The notes under the pieces were generated by a model. That model did no database searches. It saw only the letters and a program-made list of their open reading frames with translations, and was not told where the DNA came from. Position numbers and translations under genes: made by a program. From positions 2,683 through 9,444 of the forward strand of contig ML178763.1 of assembly GCA_004366215.1 (NCBI GenBank): a DNA stretch of 6,762 bases, written 5' to 3'. Below, piece by piece: positions 5,987-6,762 of the stretch (positions are counted from its first letter, which is position 1; each line of letters starts with the position of its first letter). Source of the DNA: Actinomycetota bacterium (lineage in GTDB: Bacteria; Actinomycetota; Acidimicrobiia; Acidimicrobiales; Acidimicrobiaceae).

Positions 5987-6762
5987 ATGGACCCCACAGC
6001 AGTGGCGACGCCGTACCACCCGATCGACGAGGCGCCGCTCAACCGCTTCCACTGGCGCTCACTCCTCACGACCGGGATGGGCGTGCTCACCGACGGCTAC
6101 GACCTCTCCTCGATCGGCATCGTGCTCCCCCTCGCGCTCGCGAGCTTCCACGAACACTCGCTCACCGGCCTCGAGAGCTCGCTGCTCACCGGCTCGGCCC
6201 TCGCCGGTTCCGCGCTCGGCGCGCTCGCCTTCGGGCTCCTTGCTAACAGAGGCCGCAAGCGCTTCTACGGCCTCGACGTTGCGCTCATGGCAGCCGCCGC
6301 CTTGGCACAGGCCGTCGCGCCGTCGATCGCGTGGCTGATTGCGATCCGCTTCGTGCTCGGCATCGGGGTCGGCGCCGACTACGTGCTCTCGCCGATGATC
6401 CTCGGCGAGCACGCGAATCGCCGCGACCGCGGTAAGGTCATGGCGCTCGGCTTCGGCCTGACCTGGACCGTCGGGGCTGTCGTGGCGAGCGGGCTCTACC
6501 TCCTGCTCACCGGACTCGGGCTGAGCGGGGATCTCGTGTGGCGCGTCGTGCTCGCCGCGGGCGCCGTTCCCGCAGCCTCCGTCGTCTACCTGCGGCGCCG
6601 ACTCCCCGAGACGCCACGCTTCCTCCTCGCGCTCAAGGGTGACGCCCAGGCCTTCGCTGAGGTCGCCCGCGCCGCGACCGGCCGCGCCGTCTCAGCACCC
6701 CGCCTCGAGCGTAGGGTGGACAGCGTCGGGGCGTTCCTCAGCCGGCGCTGGCGGGTCGTGGT
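5987..6762 (+). CDS. MFS transporter (sugar/phosphate-symporter-like), N-terminal half, runs off right edge
   Basis: The frame opens with ATG after a strong Shine-Dalgarno and stays open for 258 codons to the window end. It covers the N-terminal six-helix bundle and the start of the central loop of a protein normally about 430-480 residues long. Membrane segments are at roughly 24-50 (with the TDGYD motif, 35-39), 62-86, 93-111, 113-137, 150-175 and 183-203. The loop between helices 2 and 3 carries a variant motif A, LLANRGRKR (84-92), where the consensus is G-x-x-x-D-R-x-G-R-R/K. Helix 4 and the next loop read RFVLGIGVGADYVLSP (121-136), then Glu141 and DRGK (147-150). LPETPR (206-211) after helix 6 is the PESPR motif of the sugar porter and phosphate:H+ symporter branches. 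It should be a proton-coupled importer or exporter of a small organic or inorganic solute in the inner membrane; the substrate cannot be told. Codon use is GC-rich like its neighbours, so nothing suggests recent transfer. Confidence 0.88.
   Translation, partial: MDPTAVATPYHPIDEAPLNRFHWRSLLTTGMGVLTDGYDLSSIGIVLPLALASFHEHSLTGLESSLLTGSALAGSALGALAFGLLANRGRKRFYGLDVALMAAAALAQAVAPSIAWLIAIRFVLGIGVGADYVLSPMILGEHANRRDRGKVMALGFGLTWTVGAVVASGLYLLLTGLGLSGDLVWRVVLAAGAVPAASVVYLRRRLPETPRFLLALKGDAQAFAEVARAATGRAVSAPRLERRVDSVGAFLSRRWRVV

Noticed and set aside
5350..6246. A 298-codon plus-strand open frame crossing the membrane protein, the divergent gap and the transporter start.
   Set aside because: It spans two real genes in the wrong frames, has low-complexity Arg/Pro/His composition, and lacks a ribosome binding site. 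The transporter frame from 5987 has both motifs and a Shine-Dalgarno.
6059..6412. A 117-codon minus-strand open frame inside the transporter.
   Set aside because: Charged shadow of a hydrophobic gene; the plus frame encodes membrane helices and MFS motifs.

Overview
The window is very GC-rich (roughly two thirds G+C by eye). It uses many GTG start codons, 4-base GTGA stop/start overlaps, and one gene start that looks leaderless. These traits, and the protein families present, suggest a high-GC actinobacterium. The MFS transporter looks like those I associate with acidophilic lineages such as Acidimicrobiia, but that placement is a guess. I see no rRNA, tRNA, CRISPR array, insertion sequence or phage gene.

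Positions 1-5202 hold one tight minus-strand operon. Its order of transcription is: (1) a 770-residue fusion of a fatty acyl-CoA reductase-like extended SDR with a C-terminal HAD-IB phosphatase-like domain (5202-2890); (2) a zinc-dependent medium-chain dehydrogenase (2893-1696) split by a frameshift near 2318-2332; (3) a divergent, long LarA-type (nickel-pincer, lactate racemase superfamily) protein (1695-91); and (4) the first ~31 codons of an unrecognised gene that leaves the window at position 1. Junctions are GTGA overlaps or directly abutting, so the genes are probably co-transcribed and translationally coupled.

Functionally, a thioester-to-aldehyde/alcohol reductase, an alcohol/aldehyde dehydrogenase and a hydroxy-acid racemase-like enzyme suggest a redox and stereochemical pathway on an acyl chain or hydroxy-lipid. 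The substrate cannot be read from the sequence. Two members have altered catalytic signatures. The LarA-like protein lacks one of the two catalytic histidines and the conserved substrate-side arginine. The HAD domain reads D-x-E-x-T where D-x-D-x-T is usual, and has Arg at the usual motif III Lys.

Positions 5203-5319 are a short non-coding leader with a possible promoter for the operon. A small basic-tailed integral membrane protein of unknown function lies at 5832-5320 (minus), probably with a leaderless start. It is divergent from a plus-strand MFS transporter that starts at 5987 behind a strong Shine-Dalgarno and runs off the right edge after about six membrane segments. These two genes have no evident link to the operon.
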